From NCBI GenBank assembly GCA_011391495.1, contig JAABQK010000007.1, positions 53,847 through 117,846 of the forward strand: DNA of 64,000 nucleotides. The letters run 5' to 3'. Position numbers and translations under genes: made by a program. This DNA comes from Hydrogenophaga sp. GTDB taxonomy: Bacteria; Pseudomonadota; Gammaproteobacteria; Burkholderiales; Burkholderiaceae_C. Below, piece by piece: positions 29,663 through 38,265 of this stretch. Below the pieces are notes generated by a model. The model ran no database searches. It worked only from the letters and a program-made list of their open reading frames with translations, and was not told where the DNA came from. Each line of letters opens with the position of its first letter. Positions within the stretch are counted from its first letter, which is position 1.

Positions 29663-30862
29663 CTACCTTTCCTGAATGGCTGCACTGGCGTTGAACCAGT
29701 TCATCAGCGCCGACGTGACCAGCGAAAGCGTGAGGTAGACCAGCATCACGATGGACAGGGCCTCGATGGCGCGGCCCGTCTGGTTGAGCGTGGTGTTGGC
29801 GATCGACACCAGCTCGGGGTAGCCCACAGCCACCGCGAGCGAAGAGTTCTTGGTCAGGTTCAGGTACTGGCTGGTCAGCGGCGGGATGATCACGCGCAGC
29901 GCCTGCGGCAGCACCACCAGGCGCATGGAATGGCGCTTGGTCAGCCCCAGCGATGCGGCGGCCTCGTGCTGCCCCAGCGAAACCGAAGCGATGCCCGAGC
30001 GCACGATCTCGGCGATGAACGAGGCCGTGTAGAGCACCAGACCGAGCAGCAGGGCCATGAATTCGGGGCTGAACACGCCGCCGTTCTCGATCTGGAAATC
30101 GCCTTTGACCGGCAGGTTCCAGTTCATCGGCGCGCCACCGGCCAGCCAGCCGGCCAAGGCCAGTCCCAGAATCAGCGCCACCGACACCCCCAGCACCGGC
30201 TTTTGCTGACCGGTCAGGTCAAAGTGCCGCTGCGCCTTGCGTGCATAGAGGAAGGAGCCGATCACCCCCAGCAGCAGGCCGATGAGTGCCAGCGTCTGCC
30301 CCAGCTGCCACACCGGCCAGGGAAAGGCGAGGCCGTTCTTGCTCAGGTAGACGTGGCCCAGCTGCCACGCTTCTTCGAAGCTGGGCAGGATTTCGGTGAA
30401 CACGATGTACCAGATCAGCAGCTGCAGGTAGATCGGCACGTTGCGGAAGAACTCCACGTAGCCGTAGCAGATCTTGCGGGCCAGGAAGTTGCTGGAGAAG
30501 CGGCCCACGCCGATCAGCGTGCCGACGATCGTGGCCAGCACGATGCCGATGATGGCGACCTTCAGCGTGTTGAGCAGGCCGATCGAAAAGGCCGTCCAGT
30601 AGGTGCTCATCACGTCGTACGGTATGACGGTTTCACTGACGTCGAAACCGAACGGCTGACCCATGAAGTCATAACCGCTCTGGATGCCGCGCTCGCGCAT
30701 GTTGCGCAGGGTGTTGCGCACCAGCAGCCAGAGCAGGGCCGCCACGGAGGCAATGGCAACGATCTGGTAGATGACGCTGCGGCCTTCGCGGCTGTTCCAG
30801 GACATCGAGCGCCGCTTTTTGGCGGGCAGGGGCCGCGCCTCAATCATGGGCTGGTCGGACAT
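29663..30862 (-). CDS. aapQ: Amino-acid ABC transporter permease (AapQ type)
   Basis: 399 residues. N-terminal membrane segment (about 30-50), the periplasmic loop with GYDFMGQPFGFDVSE, which is diagnostic of AapQ, and the ABC permease core. The EAA loop is AEIVRSGIASVSLGQHEAAASLGLTKRHSMR. It pairs with AapM. A strong intrinsic terminator lies between it and aapJ, so less of the permease than of the binding protein is likely made. Confidence 0.93.
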   Translation of the reverse strand: MSDQPMIEARPLPAKKRRSMSWNSREGRSVIYQIVAIASVAALLWLLVRNTLRNMRERGIQSGYDFMGQPFGFDVSETVIPYDVMSTYWTAFSIGLLNTLKVAIIGIVLATIVGTLIGVGRFSSNFLARKICYGYVEFFRNVPIYLQLLIWYIVFTEILPSFEEAWQLGHVYLSKNGLAFPWPVWQLGQTLALIGLLLGVIGSFLYARKAQRHFDLTGQQKPVLGVSVALILGLALAGWLAGGAPMNWNLPVKGDFQIENGGVFSPEFMALLLGLVLYTASFIAEIVRSGIASVSLGQHEAAASLGLTKRHSMRLVVLPQALRVIIPPLTSQYLNLTKNSSLAVAVGYPELVSIANTTLNQTGRAIEALSIVMLVYLTLSLVTSALMNWFNASAAIQER

Positions 30863-30888
30863 GGCGGCGGTTCCAACAATGAAGAGCT

Positions 30889-30941
30889 AAAAAAACGGCA
30901 CAAGGGGCCTACGAAACGGTGTTCATAGGCCGCTTGTGCCG
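30889..30941 (-). terminator. Rho-independent terminator between aapJ and aapQ
   Basis: On the minus strand, the two stems are CGGCACAAG (30896-30904) with CTTGTGCCG (30933-30941) and GGCCTA (30906-30911) with TAGGCC (30926-30931), then a TTTTTTT run (complement of the A-run at 30889-30895). It lies 29 bp past the aapJ stop and 27 bp before the aapQ start. Partial read-through would make binding protein in excess of the membrane subunits. Confidence 0.9.
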
Positions 30942-30969
30942 GCGACGGCAGAGAGCCGGTGTGGCTGGA

Positions 30970-31998
30970 TCAGCGCAGCGGGGCCGCGTACAGGAAGCCG
31001 CCCTTGCTCCAGAGGTTGTTCTTGGCGCGCGGCAGGTTCAGGGCGGTCTTCGGACCGGCGTTGCGCTCGAACATCTCGCCGTAGTGGCCCACGGCCTTGA
31101 TGGAGCGCGCCAGCCATTCCTTGTCCAGACCCAGGTGCTTGCCCAGGTCTTCGGTGGAGCCCAGCATGCGCCCGACCTGCGGGTCGGTGCTCTTCTTCAT
31201 CTCGTCCACATTGGCCTGGGTGATGCCGTATTCCTCGGCTTCGATCAGGCCGTTGAGCACCCACTTGGAGATGGCGAAGAACTCGTCATCGCCGCGGCGC
31301 ACCATCGGACCCAGGGGTTCCTTGGAGATCAGGTCGGGCAGGATCACGTGGTCGGCCGGCACCTTGGCTTCCTTGGCGCGGATCGAGGCCAGACCCGAGG
31401 CGTCGGTGGTGTAGGCCTGGCAGCGGCCGGAAAAGTAGGCGCCGGTGGATGCTTCGAGCTTCTCAAACACCACGGGCTTGATGTTCAGGCCGTTGGCGCG
31501 CGAGAAGTCGGTCAGGTTCTTCTCGGTGGTGGTGCCGGACTGCACACACACCGTGGCGCCCTTGAGCTGCTTGGCGCTGGTGATCTTGCCTTTGTTGACC
31601 ATGAAACCCTGGCCGTCGTAGTAGTTCACGCCGACGAAGTGCAGGCCGAGCGAGGCGTCGCGCGACAGGGTGTTGGTGGTGTTGCGCGAGAGGATGTCCA
31701 CTTCGCCCGATTGCAGGGCGGTGAAGCGCTGCTGAGCGGTCAGGGGCACCCATTTGACTTTGCTGGCGTCACCCAGCACCGCGGCGGCCACGGCCTTGCA
31801 GTAGTCCACGTCCATGCCGGTCCAGTTGCCGTTGCTGTCGGCGGACGAGAAGCCTGCCAGGCCCACGTTCACACCGCAGATCAGCTGGCCGCGCGCCTTG
31901 ATGGCGTCCAGGGACTTGCCCGCATGGGCGGGCAGGCTCATCAGGGTGGCCACAGCGCCCATGGCCACAGCGGTCAGCTTGAGGGAATTCAGTTTCAT
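30970..31998 (-). CDS. aapJ: Amino-acid ABC transporter substrate-binding protein (AapJ type)
   Basis: 342 residues from ATG 31998, with a GGAGCAATCG ribosome-binding stretch and a signal peptide (about 1-26, cleavage after PAHA). The family-3 binding fold is visible: LDAIKARGQLICGVNVGLAGFSS, GMDVDYCKAVAAAVLGD, and the LSRNTTNTLSRD ligand loop that is typical for AapJ/BztA. It delivers acidic and polar amino acids. First gene of the operon with a sigma-54-like promoter at 32051-32035. Confidence 0.94.
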   Translation of the reverse strand: MKLNSLKLTAVAMGAVATLMSLPAHAGKSLDAIKARGQLICGVNVGLAGFSSADSNGNWTGMDVDYCKAVAAAVLGDASKVKWVPLTAQQRFTALQSGEVDILSRNTTNTLSRDASLGLHFVGVNYYDGQGFMVNKGKITSAKQLKGATVCVQSGTTTEKNLTDFSRANGLNIKPVVFEKLEASTGAYFSGRCQAYTTDASGLASIRAKEAKVPADHVILPDLISKEPLGPMVRRGDDEFFAISKWVLNGLIEAEEYGITQANVDEMKKSTDPQVGRMLGSTEDLGKHLGLDKEWLARSIKAVGHYGEMFERNAGPKTALNLPRAKNNLWSKGGFLYAAPLR

Positions 31999-32308
31999 CG
32001 ATTGCTCCGGTTCTCTGAAAAAGTGGATGACTCGTGCAAGAACTGCACCAGAAGGGGGCATGTTTCGCCCGCTTTGCGACTGTATTACCGCTGCACAGGG
32101 CGGCACATCGGGGTTTACGTGGGAAAACTATGCGTAAAAGGTATCAATACATGGCCCATGACCCTCGCCACAGACGCCCGGCGGAAACTGAGCAGGTTCT
32201 GTGCCACCCGGCCGGGTTCTGGCCTGGTCTCAAGTGCGACAAGCGCATTCTTGCTTCCGCGGGACGCGCCCGTATGCTCCGGAAAAAGCCCACCATGGAG
32301 ACACGTCG
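31999..32308. other. Divergent intergenic region (aapJ / acyl-CoA ligase)
   Basis: 310 bp, locally richer in A+T than its neighbours (about 32110-32160 has AAAACTATGCGTAAAAGG). It holds the sigma-54-like promoter for aapJ and, near its right end, the GGAG ribosome-binding site (32296-32299) of the ligase gene. No gene or RNA that I recognise is in the middle. Confidence 0.6.
32035..32051 (-). promoter_or_regulatory. Sigma-54-like promoter of the aap operon
   Basis: Minus-strand sequence CTGGTGCAGTTCTTGCA keeps the invariant GG (-24) and GC (-12) exactly 10 bases apart, with TTGCA at -12 and three mismatches in the -24 flank (consensus CTGGCACG-N4-TTGCA). Transcription would start near 32024, leaving a 25-nt leader that includes the ribosome-binding site. 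This matches nitrogen-controlled amino-acid transport in other proteobacteria; no clear NtrC site was found upstream. Confidence 0.5.
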
Positions 32309-34033
32309 ATGAGCCAGACACCCGCCACCCTGGGCCAGGAGCCGCCCATGGCCGAACGCCCCCACCACCGGTTCTGGCCCAGGCGCCTGCCGCACCGCAT
32401 CCATCCGCCGGTGACCTCGCTCTGGCACAACCTGGTGGTGAGCGCCCAGCGTTACCCGGACAAACCGGCCCTGGTGTTTTTCGACCGGATCCTGACGTAC
32501 CGACAGCTCCACGACCAGGCCGAACGGCTGGCCGCGCACCTGCATCAGCAGGGCGTACAGGCCGGTGACCGCGTGATCCTGCTGATGCAGAACTGCCCGC
32601 AATGGGTGGTGGCGCATTTCGCCATCCTGCGCGCCAACGCGGTGGTGGTGCCGGTCAACCCCATGAACCGTGCCGAGGAGCTCAAGCACTACATCACCGA
32701 CCCCGACGTGAAGGTCGCCGTCAGCGCGGCCGACCTGGCCGGCGACCTGCTCAAGGCCAGCGACGCCTTGCCCGAAGCGCAGCGCCTGCGCCACCTGGTG
32801 GTGAGCCATTACAGCGACGCCATCGGTCCTGCGGCCGAGATACCGCCCGCCTGGCAGGCCTGGCTGTCGGCCCGTCACCCGGTGCCCGAGGTCCCCGGCG
32901 GTAGCGTGAGCGACTGGGCGCAGGCGCTGGCCTGCACGGCGCCCGCTCCGGCGCACAACCGCACCCCGCAGGACCTGGCCGTGCTGCCCTACACCAGTGG
33001 CACCACCGGCCTGCCCAAGGGCTGCATGCACCCGCACGCCAGCATCATGCACAACGCGGTGGCCGGCCAGCTCTGGACCGGCGGCACAGCGGAGAATGTC
33101 TCGCTGGTGGTGGTGCCCATGTTCCACATCACCGGCATGGTGGTCGGCATGCACTCGGGCATCTACACCGGCGCCACGCTGGTCATCATGCCGCGCTGGG
33201 ACCGCGAGCTCGCCGGACGCCTGATCTCGGCCTGGCGCGTGACCCACTGGAGCAACATCCCGACCATGGTGATCGACCTGCTGGCCAGCCCACGTTTCGA
33301 CCAGTACGACCTTTCCAGCCTCGTGTTCATCGGTGGTGGAGGGGCGGCCATGCCGCAGGCGGTGGCGCAGCGTCTGCTGGAGCTCTTCGGCCTGCGTTAC
33401 GCCGAGGGATATGGCCTGACGGAGACCGCAGCGCCGTCGCACAACAACCCGCCCGATGCGCCCAAGCAGCAGTGCCTGGGCATCCCGTTCCTGAGCACCG
33501 ATGCGCGCGTGGTGGACCCCGACACGCTGCAGGAAATGCCGCAGGGCGAAGCGGGCGAGATCATCATCCGCGGACCATCGGTCTTTTCCGGCTACTGGAA
33601 AAGACCGGAGGCCACCGAGGCTGCCTTCATCGATTTCAACGGTCAACCGTACTTCCGCTCCGGCGACCTCGGCCGGGTCGACGAAGACGGCTACTTCTTC
33701 ATCACCGACCGCCTGAAGCGCATGATCAATGCCAGCGGCTTCAAGGTCTGGCCAGCCGAGGTCGAGGCGCTGATGTTCCGCCACCCCGCCATCGCCGAGG
33801 CCTGCGTCATCAGCACCAAAGACGAATACCGCGGCGAGAGCGTGAAGGCCGTGGTGGTGCTGCGCGACGCGGCGCGCGGCCAGACCAGCGAGCAGGACCT
33901 CATCGACTGGTGCCGCGAGAACATGGCCGTCTACAAGGCGCCGCGGGTGGTGCAGTTCGTCGACGCATTGCCCAAGAGCGGCAGCGGCAAGGTGATGTGG
34001 CGCCTGCTGCAGGAACAGGAACCGGCTGCCTGA
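32309..34033 (+). CDS. AMP-dependent long-chain fatty-acid/acid-CoA ligase
   Basis: 574 residues from ATG 32309 (ribosome-binding site GGAG nine bases upstream). ANL-superfamily motifs are in place: the P-loop YTSGTTGLPKG (about 230-240), the A5-like motif YGLTETAAP (about 370-378), the Asp of SGDLGRVDEDGYFFI and the C-terminal K of PKSGSGKVMWR that attacks or contacts the adenylate. It forms acyl-CoA from an acid, ATP and CoA. The DmdB/long-chain class is most similar; the substrate is not certain. It is the first gene of a plus-strand group with the small membrane protein and an AcuI-like reductase. Confidence 0.9.
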   Translation: MSQTPATLGQEPPMAERPHHRFWPRRLPHRIHPPVTSLWHNLVVSAQRYPDKPALVFFDRILTYRQLHDQAERLAAHLHQQGVQAGDRVILLMQNCPQWVVAHFAILRANAVVVPVNPMNRAEELKHYITDPDVKVAVSAADLAGDLLKASDALPEAQRLRHLVVSHYSDAIGPAAEIPPAWQAWLSARHPVPEVPGGSVSDWAQALACTAPAPAHNRTPQDLAVLPYTSGTTGLPKGCMHPHASIMHNAVAGQLWTGGTAENVSLVVVPMFHITGMVVGMHSGIYTGATLVIMPRWDRELAGRLISAWRVTHWSNIPTMVIDLLASPRFDQYDLSSLVFIGGGGAAMPQAVAQRLLELFGLRYAEGYGLTETAAPSHNNPPDAPKQQCLGIPFLSTDARVVDPDTLQEMPQGEAGEIIIRGPSVFSGYWKRPEATEAAFIDFNGQPYFRSGDLGRVDEDGYFFITDRLKRMINASGFKVWPAEVEALMFRHPAIAEACVISTKDEYRGESVKAVVVLRDAARGQTSEQDLIDWCRENMAVYKAPRVVQFVDALPKSGSGKVMWRLLQEQEPAA

Positions 34034-34079
34034 ATGAACGCGCATGCCCCGAAGCCGGGCGCCCTGGGCACAATGGCGC

Positions 34080-34349
34080 ATGGCATTCCAAGTCTCCACC
34101 TTGCGCCGGCTCTGGCAGCCGCGCTGGCCCCTGTTCTGGCTGGTCATCACCCTCAACCTGATGTCCTCGGCCATGACCTCGACCCTGCTCGTGATGCAGC
34201 CCACCGGTGCCATGCGGGGCCTGCTCACCCTGTTCGCGCTGCTCAACACCTTCGCCGGCTGGTGGTTGCTGGCCCGACTCTGGCGCGAGACCGCGCCCTC
34301 ACCAGGAGAACCCCATGTTCAAGGCGCTGCTGATCACCAAGACCGATGA
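34080..34349 (+). CDS. Small two-segment membrane protein
   Basis: 89 residues from the ATG at 34080. The segments [21 protein letters not shown] and [19 protein letters not shown] are clearly hydrophobic and membrane-spanning, and the charged turn between and after follows the positive-inside pattern. No family is recognised. The last 35 bases overlap the reductase gene that starts at 34315 in another frame. The C-terminal 15-20 residues ([16 protein letters not shown]) are encoded mainly inside that overlap and may be of low value. Confidence 0.55.
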   Translation: MAFQVSTLRRLWQPRWPLFWLVITLNLMSSAMTSTLLVMQPTGAMRGLLTLFALLNTFAGWWLLARLWRETAPSPGEPHVQGAADHQDR

Positions 34350-35316
34350 AGCCGGCTACCGCTGTGCGCTGTCCGAACTCGACGACGCGCAGTTGCCCGC
34401 CAGTGGTGACGTGACGGTGCAGGTGGACTGGTCCACCCTCAACTACAAGGACGGACTGGCCATCACCGGCCAGTCGCCGGTGGTGCGCAGTTTCCCCATG
34501 GTGCCCGGCATCGATTTCGCCGGCACCGTGACCGACAGCGCCCACCCGCGCTGGAAGGCGGGCGACCGCGTGATCCTGAACGGGTTCGGTGTCGGCGAAA
34601 CGCACTGGGGCGGTCTGGCGCAGAAGGCCCGCGTCCAGGGCGACTGGCTGGTGGCCTTGCCCGAGGGCCTGGGCGCGCGCGACGCCATGGCCATCGGCAC
34701 CGCGGGCTACACCGCCATGCTGTGCGTGATGGCGCTGCAGAGGCACTGGGCCGAGACCTGTGTGCAGCCCGGCAGCGGCGAGGTGCTGGTGACGGGGGCC
34801 AACGGGGGTGTGGGCAGCGTGGCCATCGCGCTGCTGGCTGCGCTGGGTCACACGGTGGTGGCGTCCACCGGCCGGCCGCAGGAATCGGACTACCTCAAGT
34901 CACTGGGTGCTGCCGACATCATCGATCGCAGCATGCTCGGCGCGCCAGGCAGACCGCTGCAGAAGGAGCGCTGGATCGGTGTGGTGGACTCGGTCGGCAG
35001 CCACACCCTGGCCAACGCCTGTGCCAGCACGCGCTACGGCGGCGCCGTCGCGGCCTGCGGTCTGGCGCAGGGCATGGACCTGCCCGCGAGCGTGGCGCCG
35101 TTCATCCTGCGCGGCGTCACTCTGTACGGCATCGACAGCGTCATGGCGCCGCTGGCCAGGCGCGAAGCCGCCTGGGCGCAGCTCGCGACCGGCCTGGACC
35201 GGCGCAAGCTTGCCGCGATCACGCACGAGATCGGTCTGGCCGATGCCATCGGAGCGGCCCGCGACATCCTCGCGGGTCAGGTGCGCGGGCGCCTGGTGGT
35301 GAACGTCAACGCCTGA
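34315..35316 (+). CDS. MDR-family acrylyl-CoA reductase (AcuI/YhdH type)
   Basis: 333 residues from ATG 34315, with an AGGAG site at 34304-34308. A medium-chain reductase: the N-terminal GroES-like fold with [15 protein letters not shown], the AcuI-typical [10 protein letters not shown] and [15 protein letters not shown] loop (here [11 protein letters not shown]), and the Rossmann motif [15 protein letters not shown]. AcuI reduces acryloyl-CoA to propionyl-CoA with NADPH, which relieves acrylate toxicity. Neighbouring acyl-CoA ligase gives a possible pathway link (short-chain acid activation). Confidence 0.9.
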   Translation: MFKALLITKTDEAGYRCALSELDDAQLPASGDVTVQVDWSTLNYKDGLAITGQSPVVRSFPMVPGIDFAGTVTDSAHPRWKAGDRVILNGFGVGETHWGGLAQKARVQGDWLVALPEGLGARDAMAIGTAGYTAMLCVMALQRHWAETCVQPGSGEVLVTGANGGVGSVAIALLAALGHTVVASTGRPQESDYLKSLGAADIIDRSMLGAPGRPLQKERWIGVVDSVGSHTLANACASTRYGGAVAACGLAQGMDLPASVAPFILRGVTLYGIDSVMAPLARREAAWAQLATGLDRRKLAAITHEIGLADAIGAARDILAGQVRGRLVVNVNA

Positions 35317-35380
35317 GTGGCCGCACGGGATCCCCGGCAGGACCGGGCTCTGGTGTGCGCCGAACCGGGCGCCGGGGGGC

Positions 35381-36229
35381 TCAGCCTTGCGGAACGATCT
35401 GCCGGTAGGCGTGCCAGGTGGCGTGGCCGATGACCGGGCCCACAATGAGCAGGCCCAGGAACACCGGCAGCATCGCCAGCGCGATCAGCAGCGTGATGAG
35501 CCCGCCCCAGATCAGCATCACGCCGGGGTTCTGCAGGCAGGCGCGGATGCTGGTGAGGCCGGCGGAAATCGCATCCACCTTGCGATCCATGATCATCGGG
35601 ATCGAGATCACGCTGGTGACAAAGATCAGGCTCGCGAAAATGCCGCCGACGATCGTGTAGGTGATCAGGAAACCGATGTTTTCCGGGTTGATCAGCTGCG
35701 GCAGCAGCTTTTCGGTCGACGGCATGGTGTTGAAGGTGACCGCAAAGACCACCAGCGACGCCCGGCCCCAGAGCAGCTCCAGGATCAGCAGCACACCGGC
35801 AAAAATGCCCATGGTGCCCTTGGTGGGACGCCAGGCCTGCAGCGAGGCGCTCAGCGAGGGCCGGTGCGTCTGGGTCTGCATCGCCTTGCTGGCGTCGTAC
35901 AGGCCCAGGCAGAGGAACGGGCCCATCAGCAGAAAGCCCGCGCTCAGCGCCAGCACATAGGCGGGCGCATTCTGGAACACGGCCAGCAGGGCGTGTCCCA
36001 TGGCGAAGAAGCACAGTCCGTAGAACAGGCCGATGCGGGGACAGCGCTTGAAGTCTTCCCAGCCCAGCCGGAGCCACTGGAAGGGATCGGATGGGCGGAG
36101 ATGGGCCAGCTGCAGTGCGAAGACCGAGGCACTGCGCCGGGCATCGTTCTCATCGGCATCGCCGGGCAGGTTCGCCACCGGCTCGGATTCGGGTGCCTCG
36201 TGGGCGCTGGCATGGATGGCTTCGGCCAT
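35381..36229 (-). CDS. DUF2189 integral membrane protein
   Basis: 282 residues with an acidic cytoplasmic N-terminus (about 1-40) and about six membrane segments. The DUF2189 signature starts with FALQLAHLRPSDPFQWLRLGWEDFKRCPRIGLFYG and continues through FVTSVISIPMIMDR. The family is widespread in alpha- and betaproteobacteria; its function is unknown, although some members lie near cytochrome oxidase genes. The start has CAGAGGAG directly upstream. It is a separate minus-strand unit. Confidence 0.88.
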   Translation of the reverse strand: MAEAIHASAHEAPESEPVANLPGDADENDARRSASVFALQLAHLRPSDPFQWLRLGWEDFKRCPRIGLFYGLCFFAMGHALLAVFQNAPAYVLALSAGFLLMGPFLCLGLYDASKAMQTQTHRPSLSASLQAWRPTKGTMGIFAGVLLILELLWGRASLVVFAVTFNTMPSTEKLLPQLINPENIGFLITYTIVGGIFASLIFVTSVISIPMIMDRKVDAISAGLTSIRACLQNPGVMLIWGGLITLLIALAMLPVFLGLLIVGPVIGHATWHAYRQIVPQG

Positions 36230-36357
36230 GGTGGTCTCCTCTGGTGGAGGCCAATATAACCATCGCCGAATATGGCTTTTACATGGTTTACCCGATACCG
36301 GGCGGGGTTTTCACCCGACCCCGGACGGCCCGCTTTCGCTCCCGCGGGCGTTCGCGA

Positions 36358-36819
36358 TCAGGCCGAAGCGTGCGGCAATGGCGCGTGGCGCGTGGCGGGA
36401 CGCGAAGGTCGTGCCAAGGCACCGCCCGCGCTGGCGGGCTCACGGCGCATGTGCAGCGCCAGGGCGGCGTCCAGCGACTGCGTGTGTTTGGCGAACCAGG
36501 TCGCCAGTTCACCCGCCATTTCCCGCACCGCATCCAGCTGCCCAGCGCGGGCCATGGCCAGTCCTTCGTGCAGCACGTTGAGGACCACACGATGTTGCAG
36601 GATGTGGTTCTCGGCAGAAGAAAACCGGGTCTTGCGCATCCATTGATCTTCGCGGCCGAAATGGGTCGCCGTGTGCTCGACCACGGCCGCCCACGCCTCG
36701 GGCAGTTCGGCGTCGGATGCCGATTGCGCGCGGGCCAGCAGGTCCACAAATTCCCGGTGCACGGCATCCATGGGCTCAAAATCCAGCAACAGGGCATCGG
36801 ACCATTCAACAATGTTCAT
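36358..36819 (-). CDS. Bacteriohemerythrin
   Basis: 153 residues from ATG 36819. Full diiron ligand set of hemerythrin: H21, H53, E57, H72, H76, H112 and D117 (HREF, HFGRED, HILQHR, HTQSLD patterns). The N-terminus with EWSDALLLDFEPMDAVHREF is the usual start of bacterial members. It should bind O2 reversibly in the cytoplasm for storage, sensing or delivery. The last 25 residues (proline- and alanine-rich) are not part of the bundle. It is divergent from the 2OG dioxygenase gene. Confidence 0.92.
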   Translation of the reverse strand: MNIVEWSDALLLDFEPMDAVHREFVDLLARAQSASDAELPEAWAAVVEHTATHFGREDQWMRKTRFSSAENHILQHRVVLNVLHEGLAMARAGQLDAVREMAGELATWFAKHTQSLDAALALHMRREPASAGGALARPSRPATRHAPLPHASA

Positions 36820-36981
36820 CACGGGCTCCTTGGCAATGTCCGCAGCTTGACAGCGCTTGAATCGCCGCGTTTTGATCCAGCGCAGAAACTGCGCACGCCG
36901 GGTCCGTGTCGGGGTGTCGGGGATGGGAGGGGGCTTGCGACGAGGCGCGAGCCGCATCGCGGGCCGCTACACTGACGGCCC

Positions 36982-37728
36982 ATGACCACCAGCGAATTCC
37001 AGCCACCTTGCGTGTCCCTGTCCGGGCTTGAGCAGGCCTTGAAAGAACAGGGTTTTGCGCTCCTGGGCGCGTCCGAAGTTCAGCGCTGGCTGGGCGCCGA
37101 CGCGGCGCAACTCGAAGGCCTGCATGCGAGCTGGAGCGACCTGCCCAGCGACGCTTACCTGAAGGACGGCGGGCACTACCGGCGCCGGCGCCACAGCTGC
37201 TTCGTGGTGGACGGCGAGACGGTGCAGCAGGCGCCCCACCGCGCGCACTGGCAGCCGCTCGAATACAACGCCCTGCACGGCGGCATGCAGCGCTGGTTTG
37301 AACCGATGGACCCCGCGGTCGTGGCGCAACCGGTCTGGCACACCCTGCTGGTCCGGCTGGGCCAGGTGGTGTCGGCGCTGCGCGGGCCGCAGCCCTGGTT
37401 CGTGGAGGCGCACCCCTTTCGCATCGACACCACCGACGGCATCGGGCGACCCACGCCCGAGGGTGCGCACCGCGACGGCGTGGATCTGGTGGCGGTGTTC
37501 ATGCTGGAGCGCCACCGCATCAAGGGCGGCGAGAGCCGGGTCTTCGAGGCCGAGGGTCCCCAAGGCCAGCGCTTCACCTTGCGCGAACCCTGGTCAATGC
37601 TGCTGCTCGACGATCAGCGTGTGATCCACGAGACCACGCCGATCCAGCCGCTCGACGCCGAAAGCCTGGGCTGGCGCGACACGCTGGTCCTGACCTACCG
37701 GCGCGGCGGGTTCCAGGGCCAGGGCTGA
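36982..37728 (+). CDS. 2OG-Fe(II) dioxygenase family protein
   Basis: 248 residues. Fe(II) ligands of the cupin barrel are H163 and D165 (GAHRDGVDLV) and H216 (RVIHETTP), and the 2-oxoglutarate-binding Arg is likely R240 (LVLTYR). The family fits PF10014 (BsmA/isoleucine-4-dioxygenase group), which hydroxylates free amino acids or acts in stress and biofilm pathways. The substrate is not predictable here. It stands alone and is divergent from hemerythrin with 162 bp between them. Confidence 0.85.
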   Translation: MTTSEFQPPCVSLSGLEQALKEQGFALLGASEVQRWLGADAAQLEGLHASWSDLPSDAYLKDGGHYRRRRHSCFVVDGETVQQAPHRAHWQPLEYNALHGGMQRWFEPMDPAVVAQPVWHTLLVRLGQVVSALRGPQPWFVEAHPFRIDTTDGIGRPTPEGAHRDGVDLVAVFMLERHRIKGGESRVFEAEGPQGQRFTLREPWSMLLLDDQRVIHETTPIQPLDAESLGWRDTLVLTYRRGGFQGQG

Positions 37729-37782
37729 GCATCCGTCCCCCCCGCGCGTTCCGACCGTTGTGTCACCGCGGCCCGGTTCGTT

Positions 37783-38115
37783 TCAGCGCGTGAAGCCCTT
37801 GCGCGGGCTGGCGGGTTTTCCGCGAGGGACCGCCCTGGGCTTGCGGGTTGACCGGTCTTCGGCGTATTGGCGAATGTGGTCCGGCAAACGGGCGAGCAGC
37901 CAGCGCAAGGCCATCGGCACGATGATCAGGTCGTCCAGGACGCCGACCACCGGCAACACGTCGGGCACCAGGTCGATCGGCGAGACGACGTACAGCACCA
38001 GCGCGGCAGCGCCCAGCTTGAGCCAGCCCGGCGCTTGGGGGTGGCCCAGCGCGAACCAGAGGCGGCGTGCATCGCCTTTCACGGCGACCCACAGCACAGT
38101 CAGTCGTTTCCACAT
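37783..38115 (-). CDS. DUF1232 (YkvA family) membrane protein
   Basis: 110 residues. The DUF1232 core ALVLYVVSPIDLVPDVLPVVGVLDDL has the diagnostic SPIDLVPD and DDL motifs; two membrane segments flank it. The basic C-terminus (TRKPRAVPRGKPASPRKGFTR) is cytoplasmic. The function is unknown. The gene ends 54 bp from the convergent dioxygenase gene. Confidence 0.85.
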   Translation of the reverse strand: MWKRLTVLWVAVKGDARRLWFALGHPQAPGWLKLGAAALVLYVVSPIDLVPDVLPVVGVLDDLIIVPMALRWLLARLPDHIRQYAEDRSTRKPRAVPRGKPASPRKGFTR

Positions 38116-38265
38116 GCCGGTTCTCCCTGGGGTTGGTGCCAGGCCCCATGCCCGCCATCAGGACAAGGGACCATAAGCAAACCAGATGGGGCTGGCCCCC
38201 TCCGCTTGCAAGACCCTGTCGCACCGGCGGGCCGACGGACGGCCAGCGCGGCGCAACCGCACCAC

